DNA of 64,000 nt from the NCBI GenBank assembly GCA_036323355.1, contig AP028876.1:62001-126000 (forward strand), given 5' to 3'. A program made the translations under genes and the position numbers. This document shows positions 51,375 to 60,344 of this stretch, piece after piece. The stretch comes from Gottschalkiaceae bacterium SANA. GTDB lineage: Bacteria > Bacillota > Clostridia > Tissierellales > GPF-1. The notes beneath the pieces were generated by a model that saw nothing but the letters and a program-made list of their open reading frames with translations, ran no database searches and had not been told where the DNA came from. The first letter of the stretch is position 1; each line of letters begins with the position of its first letter.

Positions 51375-51399
51375 ATCTTGTGGTGGAGGTCTTTTTTTT
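51361..51399 (+). terminator. Terminator after the amidase gene
   Basis: ACCTTCACCAC / GTGGTGGAGGT stem, eight-base loop containing the stop codon, and eight T. Confidence 0.88.
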
Positions 51400-51471
51400 A
51401 TATAAATGGGGTATGAAAAGAGTATACTTGAAGAAAAAGTATTAAAATTCAGACAGAGAAGGAGATCACTC

Positions 51472-52842
51472 ATGAAGAAAACCTTTGTACTGGACACCAA
51501 TGTTTTATTGCAATCGCCATATTCCATGTTTTCATTTGAAGACAACCAAGTCGTTTTACCCGAAGTGGTTCTAGAAGAGTTGGACCGATTTAAAAAGGAC
51601 AATTCAGAATTGGGCGCTAATGCTCGACAAGTCGCCCGTCTCTTGGATCGTATGAGGGAAAAGGGCGACCTGACACAAGGATTGGAATTGGAAAATGGTG
51701 GAACCCTACGGATCGAAATGAATCACAGGTCCGTCGTACTTCTGGAAAGCTGGGAAGACGCCAAGAATGACAATCGGATTTTACGGGTTTGCAAGGGATT
51801 GCAAGATGATGGGAAGCAGGTAATTCTGGTTACAAAAGACATTTTTGAACGGATCAAAGCCGATGTGATCGGAATTACGGCTCAGGATTTTCTTAATGAG
51901 CAGGCGCCGACCTATGATGAGCAATACAAAGGAGTTTCTGACCTATGGACTACCGGGGAAGGAATGAATCGGTTTTATCAAGACCATGTCTTATCGCTTT
52001 CGGATGTTTTTTATGCGGATAATGTTCACCAGAAACCGGATTTAATACAGAATGAGTTTTTAGTTCTGCATTCGAGTGACAATCCGCAGCAGACGGCATT
52101 GGGCAGATATAATGGCAAGGGCATTGTGCCCTTACGATATGACCAGGAACGACCCTTTGGTGTAAAACCTCGAAATGTGCGACAGAAGTTTTTCCAGGAA
52201 GCCTTGATGATGGATGCGCATTCAGCGCCGCTGGTGATTGTTAAAGGTCCAGCTGGAACGGCAAAGACCTTTTATTCATTGGCAGTAGGACTGCATAAGA
52301 TGTTTCAAGTTACGGATCAAGGATACCGTAAAATTTTGGTTTGTCGTCCCAATGTGAAACTGGATGAAGATATCGGTTTCTTGCCAGGAACGGAAGAAGA
52401 AAAAATTGCACCGTTCCTACGACCGGTAATCGATAATTTGGAGATACTAGTGGACAGCAATGAATCGGAACGCTATCAGAGTGAGATGGATTTGAAGGAT
52501 AAAATTGATGAGCTTTTTGATCGCAAAATTATTACGACAGAAGCGATCGCCTATATTCGTGGACGGTCTATTGCCAAGCAGTGGGTAATCATTGACGAGG
52601 CGCAGAACTTGACACCGCGACAGGTCAAGGGAATTGTTACTCGTGCTGGTGGGGGAACCAAGATAATTTTGGTGGGAGATCCAGAACAGATTGATCACCC
52701 ATTTCTAGATGAACGAACCAATGGTCTCTGCTACGCCGCGGATCGTATGAAGGGAAGTCCGCTTTGCTACCAATTGACCTTGTCGGAAGAAGATTGTGAG
52801 CGATCACCATTGGCATCGGAGAGTTCGGTTAGAATGAGATAA
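51472..52842 (+). CDS. PIN-PhoH ribonuclease/ATPase (YlaK type)
   Basis: 456 residues from ATG 51472 (AAGGAG 8 bases upstream). N-terminal PIN domain (about 1-140) with KTFVLDTNVLLQ, VVLEELDRFK and the acidic DARNDNRILRV-like patch (DAKNDNRILRV); linker; C-terminal PhoH ATPase (about 240-445) with KGPAGTAKTFYSLA (Walker A), WVIIDEAQNLTP (Walker B) and VGDPEQIDHP. Such PhoH2-like proteins act as RNA unwinding and cutting enzymes and are sometimes seen as toxins. It forms a single-gene unit. Confidence 0.93.
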   Translation: MKKTFVLDTNVLLQSPYSMFSFEDNQVVLPEVVLEELDRFKKDNSELGANARQVARLLDRMREKGDLTQGLELENGGTLRIEMNHRSVVLLESWEDAKNDNRILRVCKGLQDDGKQVILVTKDIFERIKADVIGITAQDFLNEQAPTYDEQYKGVSDLWTTGEGMNRFYQDHVLSLSDVFYADNVHQKPDLIQNEFLVLHSSDNPQQTALGRYNGKGIVPLRYDQERPFGVKPRNVRQKFFQEALMMDAHSAPLVIVKGPAGTAKTFYSLAVGLHKMFQVTDQGYRKILVCRPNVKLDEDIGFLPGTEEEKIAPFLRPVIDNLEILVDSNESERYQSEMDLKDKIDELFDRKIITTEAIAYIRGRSIAKQWVIIDEAQNLTPRQVKGIVTRAGGGTKIILVGDPEQIDHPFLDERTNGLCYAADRMKGSPLCYQLTLSEEDCERSPLASESSVRMR

Positions 52843-52861
52843 ATACAAAGTTGAATTGAAG

Positions 52862-52897
52862 CCGGAAAGTTTACTGTTGTGAGCTTTCTGGTTTTTT
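52862..52897 (+). terminator. Terminator after the PIN-PhoH gene
   Basis: CCGGAAAG / CTTTCTGG stem with a 14-base loop and six T. Confidence 0.75.
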
Positions 52898-52911
52898 ATG
52901 AAAAAAAAGCA

Positions 52912-52966
52912 AATGATTGACATATCAATTATTAATCTGTATCATATACTTGATATGTCAATCATT
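52912..52966 (+). promoter_or_regulatory. Promoter with two MarR-type operators, MarR-MFS operon
   Basis: TTGACA (52917-52922) and TATCAT (52940-52945), 17-base spacer. The 17-base arms 52912-52928 and 52950-52966 are perfect inverted copies. Each arm contains a palindrome of its own, TTGACATATCAA and TTGATATGTCAA, centred 33 bases apart, i.e. on one face of the helix. One overlaps the -35, the other the expected transcription start, so the MarR protein encoded next probably represses itself and the MFS gene. Confidence 0.75.
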
Positions 52967-52981
52967 ATAAAGGGGGATAAG

Positions 52982-53437
52982 ATGACAAAGAATTCGGAAG
53001 AGAGAAGTATTGGTAAATGGGTGTCGATATTATATCGGCAATTTCAAATATATATTAATCGGGCTCTCGATGAGTATGATATAAACTCATCCGAGTACAT
53101 ATTTCTAATTAATATTTCAAAAAATCAAGGCGTGAATCAGAAGATGCTGTCTGAAGAGCTGATTATTGATCAAGCACTTACCACTCGTGTCATGAAAAGC
53201 TTAGAGGAAAAAGGCTATATTACCAGGGCGAAAAATAGTCATGATAGAAGAGCGTATCAAATCTTTTTGACGGAAAAAGGAGAAAAAATTCAACCGATTA
53301 TTCTTGGAAAATTGAAAGCCTGGACAGACATACTGGCGAATGATTTAACTGTTGAAGAGGTTGATCAAGGAATTGCAATGTTAATGGTGATGTCTAAGAA
53401 TGCCGTACAAGAGAATAGGGGCGGAAATGAAGACTAG
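52982..53437 (+). CDS. MarR family transcriptional regulator
   Basis: 151 residues from ATG 52982 (AAAGGGGG upstream); an earlier in-frame start would lie inside the operator. Winged helix with NQKMLSEELIIDQALTTRVMKSLEEKGYI (recognition helix) and the wing NSHDRRAYQIFLTEKG, flanked by dimerisation helices. Overlaps the MFS gene by 11 bases; the pair is a standard ligand-induced efflux switch. Confidence 0.94.
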   Translation: MTKNSEERSIGKWVSILYRQFQIYINRALDEYDINSSEYIFLINISKNQGVNQKMLSEELIIDQALTTRVMKSLEEKGYITRAKNSHDRRAYQIFLTEKGEKIQPIILGKLKAWTDILANDLTVEEVDQGIAMLMVMSKNAVQENRGGNED

Positions 53438-54557
53438 AATAAAAATGGCAATTTTATCATTGTCCTTAATCACGGTTATGGCTGGTGCGGCAACGGCTCC
53501 GGCGTTGGGAGCGATTGCTGCTCATTTTAATGATGTTCATCCTCTGTTGATAAAACTGATTATCACCTTACCTTCGCTATTTATTATTTTCACAACAGTG
53601 GCGTTTCATAAAGTAGCAAGGGTGTTGTCGATCAAGAAAATAGCTATCCTTGGATTGGTGATCTATATCATAGGTGGTTGTGGAGCTGGAGTGGTTAACG
53701 ATATTTATTTGCTGCTAGTCTTTCGGGCAGTATTAGGCGTGGGTGTAGGATTGATTATGCCATTGTCGACAGGTCTTATTTCATATTTTTTTGATAAGGA
53801 CGAGCGAACGAAACTAATGGGTTATTCGTCAGCCATGAACAATTTAGGTGGAGTTATTGCAATGAGCTTATCGGGTGTCTTGGTTACATTTAATTGGAGA
53901 TATAGTTTTGCGGTTTATTTGTTGGGCGTATTGGTGTTGATTCTGATCGTGATGTTTTTACCAGACACCGAATTAAAGGGTTCAAATCGTAGAGTCAGCT
54001 TTCGGTTAATTAAGCAGATCGGGCCATATTTAATAGGCATCTTCTCAACAATGCTGATATTTTATACCCTGCCTTCCAATTTTTCTATGGTGGTTATGGA
54101 GGAGGAGCTTTTTAATCCCTCGCTGATAGGGGCTGTTATGGCGATTCAAACACTAGGAGCCTTTTTAATTGGAATGAAATTTAGCATCGTAAAAAAACGA
54201 TTTGGGGATCAAACAAAATATGTTTCCTGCGGTTTTCTCTTTGGGGGCTATTTGTTACTTTCCATAGGGAACAGCATAATCCTTGTTATGGCTGGATTGT
54301 TGAGTATCGGATTTGGACTGGGCTTGCTTGTGCCCTTGTTGAATTCACAGATTGCTTCAACTGTAGATAAAAAAGAAGTAACTTCTGCAATGGCAATAAC
54401 CAGCTCGATGTTATATTTGGGACAATTCGTATCCCCTTTGCTTGTTCAAGGCGTACAAAGCGCAATGAATGTGACAGATATTCGATTTCCATACTATATG
54501 GCCATGGGTTTAACTCTTCTTTTAGGCATGTGGATGAAAAGGTGCAGAATTAATTAA
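53427..54557 (+). CDS. MFS transporter, controlled by MarR
   Basis: 376 residues from ATG 53427, with about 12 hydrophobic segments. TVMAGAATAPALGAIAAHF and RAVLGVGVGLIMPLSTGLISYFF are features of the Bcr/EmrB-like or arabinose-exporter-like DHA group. Its link to a MarR regulator suggests export of a toxic compound. Base composition is lower in GC than the neighbours (many TTT/ATT codons), hinting at possible recent acquisition of the pair. Confidence 0.87.
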   Translation: MKTRIKMAILSLSLITVMAGAATAPALGAIAAHFNDVHPLLIKLIITLPSLFIIFTTVAFHKVARVLSIKKIAILGLVIYIIGGCGAGVVNDIYLLLVFRAVLGVGVGLIMPLSTGLISYFFDKDERTKLMGYSSAMNNLGGVIAMSLSGVLVTFNWRYSFAVYLLGVLVLILIVMFLPDTELKGSNRRVSFRLIKQIGPYLIGIFSTMLIFYTLPSNFSMVVMEEELFNPSLIGAVMAIQTLGAFLIGMKFSIVKKRFGDQTKYVSCGFLFGGYLLLSIGNSIILVMAGLLSIGFGLGLLVPLLNSQIASTVDKKEVTSAMAITSSMLYLGQFVSPLLVQGVQSAMNVTDIRFPYYMAMGLTLLLGMWMKRCRIN

Positions 54558-54579
54558 TTAGAATATTGAAAAATAAAAT

Positions 54580-54617
54580 GTCACCGAATTCCTAAAAGGA
54601 ATCCGGTGACGTTTTTG
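54580..54617. terminator. Bidirectional terminator between MFS and nrdG
   Basis: GTCACCGAATTCCT / AGGAATCCGGTGAC stem with a three-base loop, then five T; A-run on the other flank. Confidence 0.9.
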
Positions 54618-55301
54618 TTATTTTCTCAGAATGACTTCCCCAAAGTAGGGAATCAAACTCTTTTGAATTTCCTGTAGAGTTTCAATGGAATAGGGTGTCA
54701 TTTTGACAGACGAATTCACGACTTCCTCTTGTGGATGGAAATTTTGGATGGCGTATCGCTGACTTCCTTTAAGCCATTTTGCAATGGAGAGAAAGTCGTC
54801 CTGCTGAAAGCCTTCTTGATAAACGGTGGTGCGAAACTCGTGGGGAATCTCACTTAATCGAATCAATGAGACGCTTTCCTCGATCGCTTCCAAGTCAACA
54901 GACGTATGAACCATAGCACTATATTTCGGGATAGCTTGTTTGATGTCCATGGCGATGTAATCTAACACACCGGCCCGCATCCATTGATTTAGCCGGTTGG
55001 GCTTTGTTCCATTAGTATCCAGTTTGATGGAGAAGCCTTGACTTTTCAATGCCTTTAAAAAGGGCAGCAAGTCGGCGTGGAGTGTTGGCTCTCCGCCGGA
55101 GATGACAATCGCATCGACAAAACGTTTGCGCTTGATCAGATTATCCAACAAAGAATCAAGATCCTTTGTTTCCATTTCTCCAGTGACCAGTGGCGCATTG
55201 TGGCAATAAGGACAACGGAAATTACAGCCTGCCGTAAATAGAACGGAGGCGATTTTTCCAGGGTAATCGATCATGCTGGATTTTAAGAAATCAACGATCA
55301 T
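54618..55301 (-). CDS. nrdG: Anaerobic ribonucleotide reductase activating protein
   Basis: 227 residues, radical SAM. The cluster motif is CNFRCPYC (about residues 26-33), then ISGGEPTLH and LDTNGTKPN. The length and the start (DFLKSSMIDYPGKIASVLFTAGC) correspond to the NrdG form common in Clostridia. It makes the glycyl radical of NrdD. Located 1 base after nrdD on the same strand. Confidence 0.93.
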   Translation of the reverse strand: MIVDFLKSSMIDYPGKIASVLFTAGCNFRCPYCHNAPLVTGEMETKDLDSLLDNLIKRKRFVDAIVISGGEPTLHADLLPFLKALKSQGFSIKLDTNGTKPNRLNQWMRAGVLDYIAMDIKQAIPKYSAMVHTSVDLEAIEESVSLIRLSEIPHEFRTTVYQEGFQQDDFLSIAKWLKGSQRYAIQNFHPQEEVVNSSVKMTPYSIETLQEIQKSLIPYFGEVILRK

Positions 55302-55302
55302 A

Positions 55303-57402
55303 TTAGGCTTCCTTCAAGGTTTCTTTGGTTGCAAAAGTCGTGCGCCCAGCAAATTCCTCTTGTTTTCCTTTATTCCATGATTGTACCGGACGATGGAAAC
55401 CAACGACGCGAGACCAAACTTCTGTTTGGCTGCCACAGGTTGGGCAAGTCCATTGCTCGCCGGCTAGGTAGCCATGCTCTTGGCAAATGCTGTATGTTGG
55501 TGTAATGGTTAGATAGGGAATTCGTGTCAATTTCAAACTTTTGTACAAGAGATCTTTTAAGACGTCCAGATCTTCGATCTGTTCCCCAATAAAGCCATGA
55601 AGAACGGTACCACCGGTATAGCGGGTTTGCAGCTCTTCTTGCAGGGTCAGGGCTTCAAACATGTCTGCCGTGTGTCCCACAGGCAATTGTGTTGAATTTG
55701 TATAGTAAGGTTCTTTGTCCCCCGAGGTAATAATCTTAGGATAGATCCGCTTATCCATGCGGGCAAATCGGTAGGTTGCACCCTCGGCTGGAGAGGCTTC
55801 TAGGTTGTATAAACTGCCGGTCTCTTCTTGGAAATCTTGAATAACTTCATTCATAAAATCCATAACTTCAATGGAAAAAGATTGGCCTTCTTCCGAGGTG
55901 ATGTCTTTACCAAAAAGATTGAGGCAGGCTTCGTTCATGCCGTTTAAGCCGATGGTGGAGAAGTGGTTTTTATAGTATCCGCCCTGGCCTTCTTTTACTC
56001 CTTGCAGATAGTAACGGGAGTATGGATACAGACCAGAATCCATATATTGTTCCAAAAGTACCCGCTTCTGCTCGCAAATATCTCGAGCCGATTCCATCAA
56101 TGGACGCATTTTCGCTTTAAATTCTTCCTTACTTTTTGCCTGATAGCCTATCCTTGCCATATTTAAAGTAACGACATTGATGGATCCTGTTAGTGGATTG
56201 GCACCGAAAAGACCACCGCCACGCTTACGAAGCTCCCGGTTGTCTAAACGTAGTCGACAGCACATGCTGCGTACATCTTCTGGTTTCATGTCGCTATTCA
56301 GGAAATTGGCGAAGTAGGGGGTGCCGAATTTGCTTGTCATTTCCATTAGTTTGGTAGAAACAGGTGATTCCCATGGAAAGTCATCTGTGATGTTGATGGT
56401 TGGGATTGGGAAGCTGAATGAGCGGCCCGCACCATCCCCTTCAATCATAACTTCAAAAAAGGCCATATTAAACATATCCATTTCTGCTTGGAAGTCTCCA
56501 TATGTGTCATCCATGGCCTTGCCGCCAGAAATTACTGGTGATTTTTTTAATAAGGTATGAGGCGTCATGTCTAAAGTGACATTCGTAAATGGTGTTTGGA
56601 ATCCAACGCGTGTTGGCACATTCAGGTTGAAGACAAAGCTTTGAACCGCTTTTTTCACCTGTTCGAAGCTCAAGTTGTCATAACGGATAAATGGGGCGGC
56701 ATAGGTGTCCAAAGAGCTGACGGCCTGTGCACCTGCCGCTTCGCCTTGAAGGGTGTAGAGCCAGTTGACAATTTGCCCTAGAAAGGCAGAAAGATGCTTG
56801 GCTGGACTTGATTCCATTTTACCCGATGCACCTTGAAATCCTTTCAATAATAGGGTTTCCAAGTCCCAACCACAGCAATATGGTGCCAAAAGTCCTAAGT
56901 CATGGATATGAATATCACCATTGATATGGGCTTGTCGTTGTTCTTTGGTATAGATTTTATTGAGCCAATATTTTTTTGTGATTTCTTCAACAATATGATT
57001 ATTAAGGCCTTGAAGGCTATAGCCCATATTGGCGTTTTCGTTGATTCGCCAATCCTCCAAGGAAATATATTCTTCAACAAGTCGTTCTGCATCCATAAAA
57101 AGATTCTTGTGGCCAACACGAAGGTCCTCATGTTTTTTTCGATAGATAATGTAAGCTTTAGCTGTTTCTATGTAGCCTTCTTCCATTAAGGTTTGTTCAA
57201 CAAAGTCTTGCGTGTTCTCAACATTGGGGACTCCTGCCCCATATGCTTCTGATAGGATTTCTCCAATATGGTTAGCCAAGCGGATTGATTCAGCGGTAGA
57301 TCCCTCCTGGGTTGCACGGAAAGCTTTATCAATTGCGATGGCGATTTTATCCTGATTAAATGGTACGATCGAGCCGTCTCGTTTCTGTATGCGGGTTATC
57401 AC
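55303..57402 (-). CDS. nrdD: Anaerobic ribonucleoside-triphosphate reductase
   Basis: 699 residues from GTG 57402, with AAGGAGG 8-9 bases upstream; the longer frame reads through the promoter. N-terminal ATP-cone (about 1-90: ITRIQKRDGSIVPFNQDK) for allosteric control. The barrel carries CCGWDLE and MCCRLRLDNRE. The C terminus holds the zinc site CQEHGYL and CPTCGSQ and the glycyl-radical loop RVVGFHRPVQSWNKGKQEEF. It makes dNTPs without oxygen. Its promoter region carries NrdR-like boxes. Confidence 0.95.
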   Translation of the reverse strand: MITRIQKRDGSIVPFNQDKIAIAIDKAFRATQEGSTAESIRLANHIGEILSEAYGAGVPNVENTQDFVEQTLMEEGYIETAKAYIIYRKKHEDLRVGHKNLFMDAERLVEEYISLEDWRINENANMGYSLQGLNNHIVEEITKKYWLNKIYTKEQRQAHINGDIHIHDLGLLAPYCCGWDLETLLLKGFQGASGKMESSPAKHLSAFLGQIVNWLYTLQGEAAGAQAVSSLDTYAAPFIRYDNLSFEQVKKAVQSFVFNLNVPTRVGFQTPFTNVTLDMTPHTLLKKSPVISGGKAMDDTYGDFQAEMDMFNMAFFEVMIEGDGAGRSFSFPIPTINITDDFPWESPVSTKLMEMTSKFGTPYFANFLNSDMKPEDVRSMCCRLRLDNRELRKRGGGLFGANPLTGSINVVTLNMARIGYQAKSKEEFKAKMRPLMESARDICEQKRVLLEQYMDSGLYPYSRYYLQGVKEGQGGYYKNHFSTIGLNGMNEACLNLFGKDITSEEGQSFSIEVMDFMNEVIQDFQEETGSLYNLEASPAEGATYRFARMDKRIYPKIITSGDKEPYYTNSTQLPVGHTADMFEALTLQEELQTRYTGGTVLHGFIGEQIEDLDVLKDLLYKSLKLTRIPYLTITPTYSICQEHGYLAGEQWTCPTCGSQTEVWSRVVGFHRPVQSWNKGKQEEFAGRTTFATKETLKEA

Positions 57403-57436
57403 GGTTCTTTCCTCCTTTAGTCTAGTTACAAGAAGT

Positions 57437-57465
57437 ATTGTATGCTTTTTTAGATAGGAAAACAA
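57437..57465 (-). promoter_or_regulatory. Promoter of nrdD-nrdG
   Basis: On the minus strand TTGTTT (57465-57460) and TACAAT (57442-57437) lie 17 bases apart, 35-60 bases upstream of the GTG start. Confidence 0.55.
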
Positions 57466-57472
57466 GGTGGAA

Positions 57473-57529
57473 CAACAACATATTGTGGACATAATGTATA
57501 TATCCCCAAAAACAGACGAGATATAGATA
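57473..57529 (-). promoter_or_regulatory. Pair of NrdR-like boxes upstream of nrdD
   Basis: The 16-base windows at 57473-57488 (core CAACATATTG) and 57514-57529 (core CGAGATATAG) match the conserved positions of the NrdR box (C.A.AT.T.G) and are centred 41 bases apart, about four helical turns. NrdR is the general repressor of ribonucleotide reductase genes and binds paired boxes. The second is weak. Confidence 0.4.
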
Positions 57530-57589
57530 AATGTTTAAATTTTCCGAAAGATTAATTTTATAAATATTTTGATGTTTTTCATAAAAAGA

Positions 57590-57626
57590 AGTGCAGAATT
57601 TTAGCCTTCTGGCTTTGATCTGCACC
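57590..57626 (-). terminator. Second hairpin downstream of the glutamate dehydrogenase gene
   Basis: GTGCAGA / TCTGCAC with inner AGCC/GGCT, followed on the minus strand by TTCTTTTT. May be a backup terminator. Confidence 0.6.
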
Positions 57627-57640
57627 CTTTTAAACAAAAC

Positions 57641-57675
57641 AAAGGACTCGCGGGAGTAGTTTCGCAAGTCCTTTA
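57641..57675 (-). terminator. Terminator of the glutamate dehydrogenase gene
   Basis: On the minus strand AAAGGACT / AGTCCTTT with inner GCG/CGC, then a T-rich tail. Confidence 0.8.
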
Positions 57676-57702
57676 TCTTTAGAGGATGTTAATTTTTTTA
57701 TT

Positions 57703-58956
57703 TTAGAACCAACCACGAAGTTTCATGGCATCTGCAACACGTTTGATAGAGATCATATAAGCGGCTGTACGCATTTCTACGTTTGCATGATCCATCATTT
57801 CCCAGATTGCATTGAAGGCATCAACCATCAAGCGCTCTTGTTTTTCTTGAACCTCAGTGAAGCCCCAGTAGTAGTTTTGAAGGTTTTGCACCCATTCGAA
57901 GTAGGAAACCGTAACGCCACCGGCATTGGCTAGGATATCTGGAACGATTAAGATTCCTTTTCCGTTCAAGATTGCTTCTGCTTCTGGTGTTGTTGGTCCA
58001 TTTGCACCTTCACAAACAATTTTTGCTTTAATTAGATCGGCATTTTCACTTGTGATTGCATTTTCAAGGGCACAAGGAGCAAAAATTTCTACGTCGATTC
58101 CAAAGATTCCGTCTCGATCCATTTCTTCATCGACTCCTGGGAAGCCTTTGATGGTATCGTGTGTTTTCTTGTATTCAATTACAGCTGGAATATTCAAGCC
58201 GTCTTTTTTGTATAAGCAACAAGATGCATCGGAAATAGCAACGACTTTTACTCCGGCTTGCATGGAGTAGAAAGCAGCAAAGCTGCCAACGTTACCAAAG
58301 CCTTGAACGGCTACAGTTGTTTGTTTTAAATCAATGTTTCTTTTTTTAGCTGATTCCCGAATCATTAAAAATACGCCATAACCAGTCGCTTCTGTACGAG
58401 CTAAAGAACCGCCGAATTCAACGGGCTTACCGGTAATTACGCCTGGAATCAATTGGCCATGCATTTTTGAAAATTCGTCAACCATCCATGACATGATTTT
58501 TCCATTTGTATTTACATCAGGAGCAGGGATGTCTTTTCGGTCACCGATAAAGTCGCCTAGAGCACGAACATATCCGCGAGATAATCGTTCTAATTCGCCT
58601 TCGGAAAGTTGTTTCGGATCTACAATGATTCCGCCTTTTCCGCCGCCGTATGGAAGACCAACAACACCACACTTGAATGTCATCCAAGTGGAAAGGGCAC
58701 GAACCTCATCCAAACTTACATTGGGATGGAACCGAATTCCGCCTTTTGTTGGGCCAACTGCATCATTATGTTGTGATCGGAATGCTTCAAATACGCGAAT
58801 TTCACCATTGTCCATTTTTACTGGAACGGGGAAAGATAGAACACGCATAGGTTGCTTTAGCAATTCATATACTGCTGGATCGGCTTGTAGTTGGTCACAA
58901 GCATTCTTGACTTGTTGTTGGGCAATCTCAAAAGGATTTAACGTTTTTTCTGCCAC
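57703..58956 (-). CDS. gluD: Glutamate dehydrogenase, NAD type
   Basis: 417 residues, start GTG 58956 with AGGAGG 8 bases upstream. PTKGGIRFHP, KCGVVGLPYGGGKGGI (catalytic Lys), IPAPDVNTNG (catalytic Asp) and the Rossmann segment TVAVQGFGNVGSFAAF are present; SYFEWVQNLQNYYW is typical of GluDH. The length is that of clostridial NAD-dependent enzymes used to break down glutamate, though direction in the cell is inferred. Second copy of the Rossmann Asp (AISDAS) suits NAD over NADP. Confidence 0.95.
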   Translation of the reverse strand: MAEKTLNPFEIAQQQVKNACDQLQADPAVYELLKQPMRVLSFPVPVKMDNGEIRVFEAFRSQHNDAVGPTKGGIRFHPNVSLDEVRALSTWMTFKCGVVGLPYGGGKGGIIVDPKQLSEGELERLSRGYVRALGDFIGDRKDIPAPDVNTNGKIMSWMVDEFSKMHGQLIPGVITGKPVEFGGSLARTEATGYGVFLMIRESAKKRNIDLKQTTVAVQGFGNVGSFAAFYSMQAGVKVVAISDASCCLYKKDGLNIPAVIEYKKTHDTIKGFPGVDEEMDRDGIFGIDVEIFAPCALENAITSENADLIKAKIVCEGANGPTTPEAEAILNGKGILIVPDILANAGGVTVSYFEWVQNLQNYYWGFTEVQEKQERLMVDAFNAIWEMMDHANVEMRTAAYMISIKRVADAMKLRGWF

Positions 58957-59104
58957 TGTAGTACCTCCTTAAAATTTTCCGATTATGAAAAGGTTTCCCT
59001 ATCCGTAGAATAACATAGAAAGCGGTAAAAAACATGGGAAAAAATGAATATTTAGAAATGAAAATATGTATAAGATTTAACATCTGTCGTAAAAAATAAA
59101 AACA

Positions 59105-59131
59105 ACACTACATATTGTGATTAAATCAAAA
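59105..59131 (+). promoter_or_regulatory. Palindromic candidate regulator site upstream of the D-lactate-dehydrogenase-like gene
   Basis: ACACTACATATTGTGA (59105-59120) matches an NrdR-type box; TTGTGATTAAATCAAAA beginning at 59115 is a partial Rex-type (NADH/NAD sensor) palindrome. Either is possible and neither is proved. Confidence 0.25.
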
Positions 59132-59220
59132 AAATGAAGGATTCAGTGATGTTGAGAAATTGTAATCGGGTGTTTAGAGGATGAAGCCGGGGGGAAAGAA
59201 TAGATCACGGAGGTGATAAT

Positions 59221-60201
59221 ATGCGAATTGCATTTTTTGATACAAAAGAATATGATCGTGCATCTTTTAAAGATGTAAAGGATTTTAAAATCACATATTT
59301 TGAAAATAAGCTAAATCGGGAATCGGCTACTATGGCAAATGGATATGATGCAGTCTGTGTGTTTGTTAATGATCAAGTGGATCGAGAGGTATTAGAAAGT
59401 CTAAAGGCTGGTGGGGTTCGATTGATTTCGACCCGGAGCGCTGGATTTAATCATATTGATTTGGAGGCAGCCAAAGAGTTGGAATTGCCGGTTGTTCGTG
59501 TACCAGCCTATTCGCCCTATGCGGTGGCAGAGCATACGGTGGCATTAATGATGACCTTGAACCGTATGACTCACAAATCGTATATTCGAACCCTGCAGGG
59601 AAATTTTAGTCTGAAGGGACTCTTGGGATTTGATATGCATGGGAAAACGGCAGGGCTAATAGGAGGAGGTAAGATCGCAAAGATCGTTACCCGGATTCTT
59701 GGGGGCTTTGGCATGCGGGTATTGATTTATACACCGGATCCCGATAAAGAGGCGGCTAAGGAATATGGCTTTATCAATACGGACTTGAATACTCTATATA
59801 AGGAGTCTGATATTGTGTCTCTTCATTGCCCTTTGACAAAGGAGACCAAGTATTTGATTAACAAGGAGTCCATTTCCTTAATGAAGAAGGGCGTCATGAT
59901 TATTAATACAGGCAGGGGTGGTTTGGTTCATACTCAGGATTTGATCAACGGATTGAAGTCAGAACAAGTTGGTTATGCAGGCTTAGATGTCTATGAAGAA
60001 GAAGGTGATGTCTTTTTTGAAGATCGATCAAATGACCTCTTGCAGGATGACTTGTTGGCTAGACTTTTGACCTTCCACAATGTACTTATTACTTCTCATC
60101 AGGGATTTTTTACCCAGGAAGCTCTTGATAATATACGGGATACAACGATTAAAAATTGGCAGGAATTTAAGGAAAAGAAATTTTTAAGCCATGCGGTATA
60201 A
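59221..60201 (+). CDS. D-lactate dehydrogenase-like 2-hydroxyacid dehydrogenase
   Basis: 326 residues. N-terminal catalytic part with RLISTRSAGFNHIDL, then the NAD domain (about 100-290: KTAGLIGGGKIAKIVTRIL), catalytic Arg in NTGRGGLVHTQDL, Glu in LDVYEEEGDVFFED and His in LITSHQGFFTQEAL. The YEEEGDVFFED insert is characteristic of fermentative D-lactate dehydrogenases (LdhA/DdlH). It would reduce pyruvate to D-lactate with NADH. GGAGGTG is before the ATG. Confidence 0.9.
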   Translation: MRIAFFDTKEYDRASFKDVKDFKITYFENKLNRESATMANGYDAVCVFVNDQVDREVLESLKAGGVRLISTRSAGFNHIDLEAAKELELPVVRVPAYSPYAVAEHTVALMMTLNRMTHKSYIRTLQGNFSLKGLLGFDMHGKTAGLIGGGKIAKIVTRILGGFGMRVLIYTPDPDKEAAKEYGFINTDLNTLYKESDIVSLHCPLTKETKYLINKESISLMKKGVMIINTGRGGLVHTQDLINGLKSEQVGYAGLDVYEEEGDVFFEDRSNDLLQDDLLARLLTFHNVLITSHQGFFTQEALDNIRDTTIKNWQEFKEKKFLSHAV

Positions 60202-60281
60202 CCGTTCGAGACTGTATAAGTAGAATAGCAAATGTAAAGAAGGTTGATGATCGGTGTAAATTGAAAGACCGTGAAAGTTTT

Positions 60282-60318
60282 AAAAAGTGCTCTCCAGTAA
60301 TTAGGAGAGCACTTTTTA
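60282..60318. terminator. Bidirectional terminator between the D-LDH-like and GGDEF-EAL genes
   Basis: AAAAAGTGCTCTCC / GGAGAGCACTTTTT perfect stem with an eight-base loop. Confidence 0.92.
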
Positions 60319-60344
60319 AATGGCTTATAGATTGAGGCTCTTGA

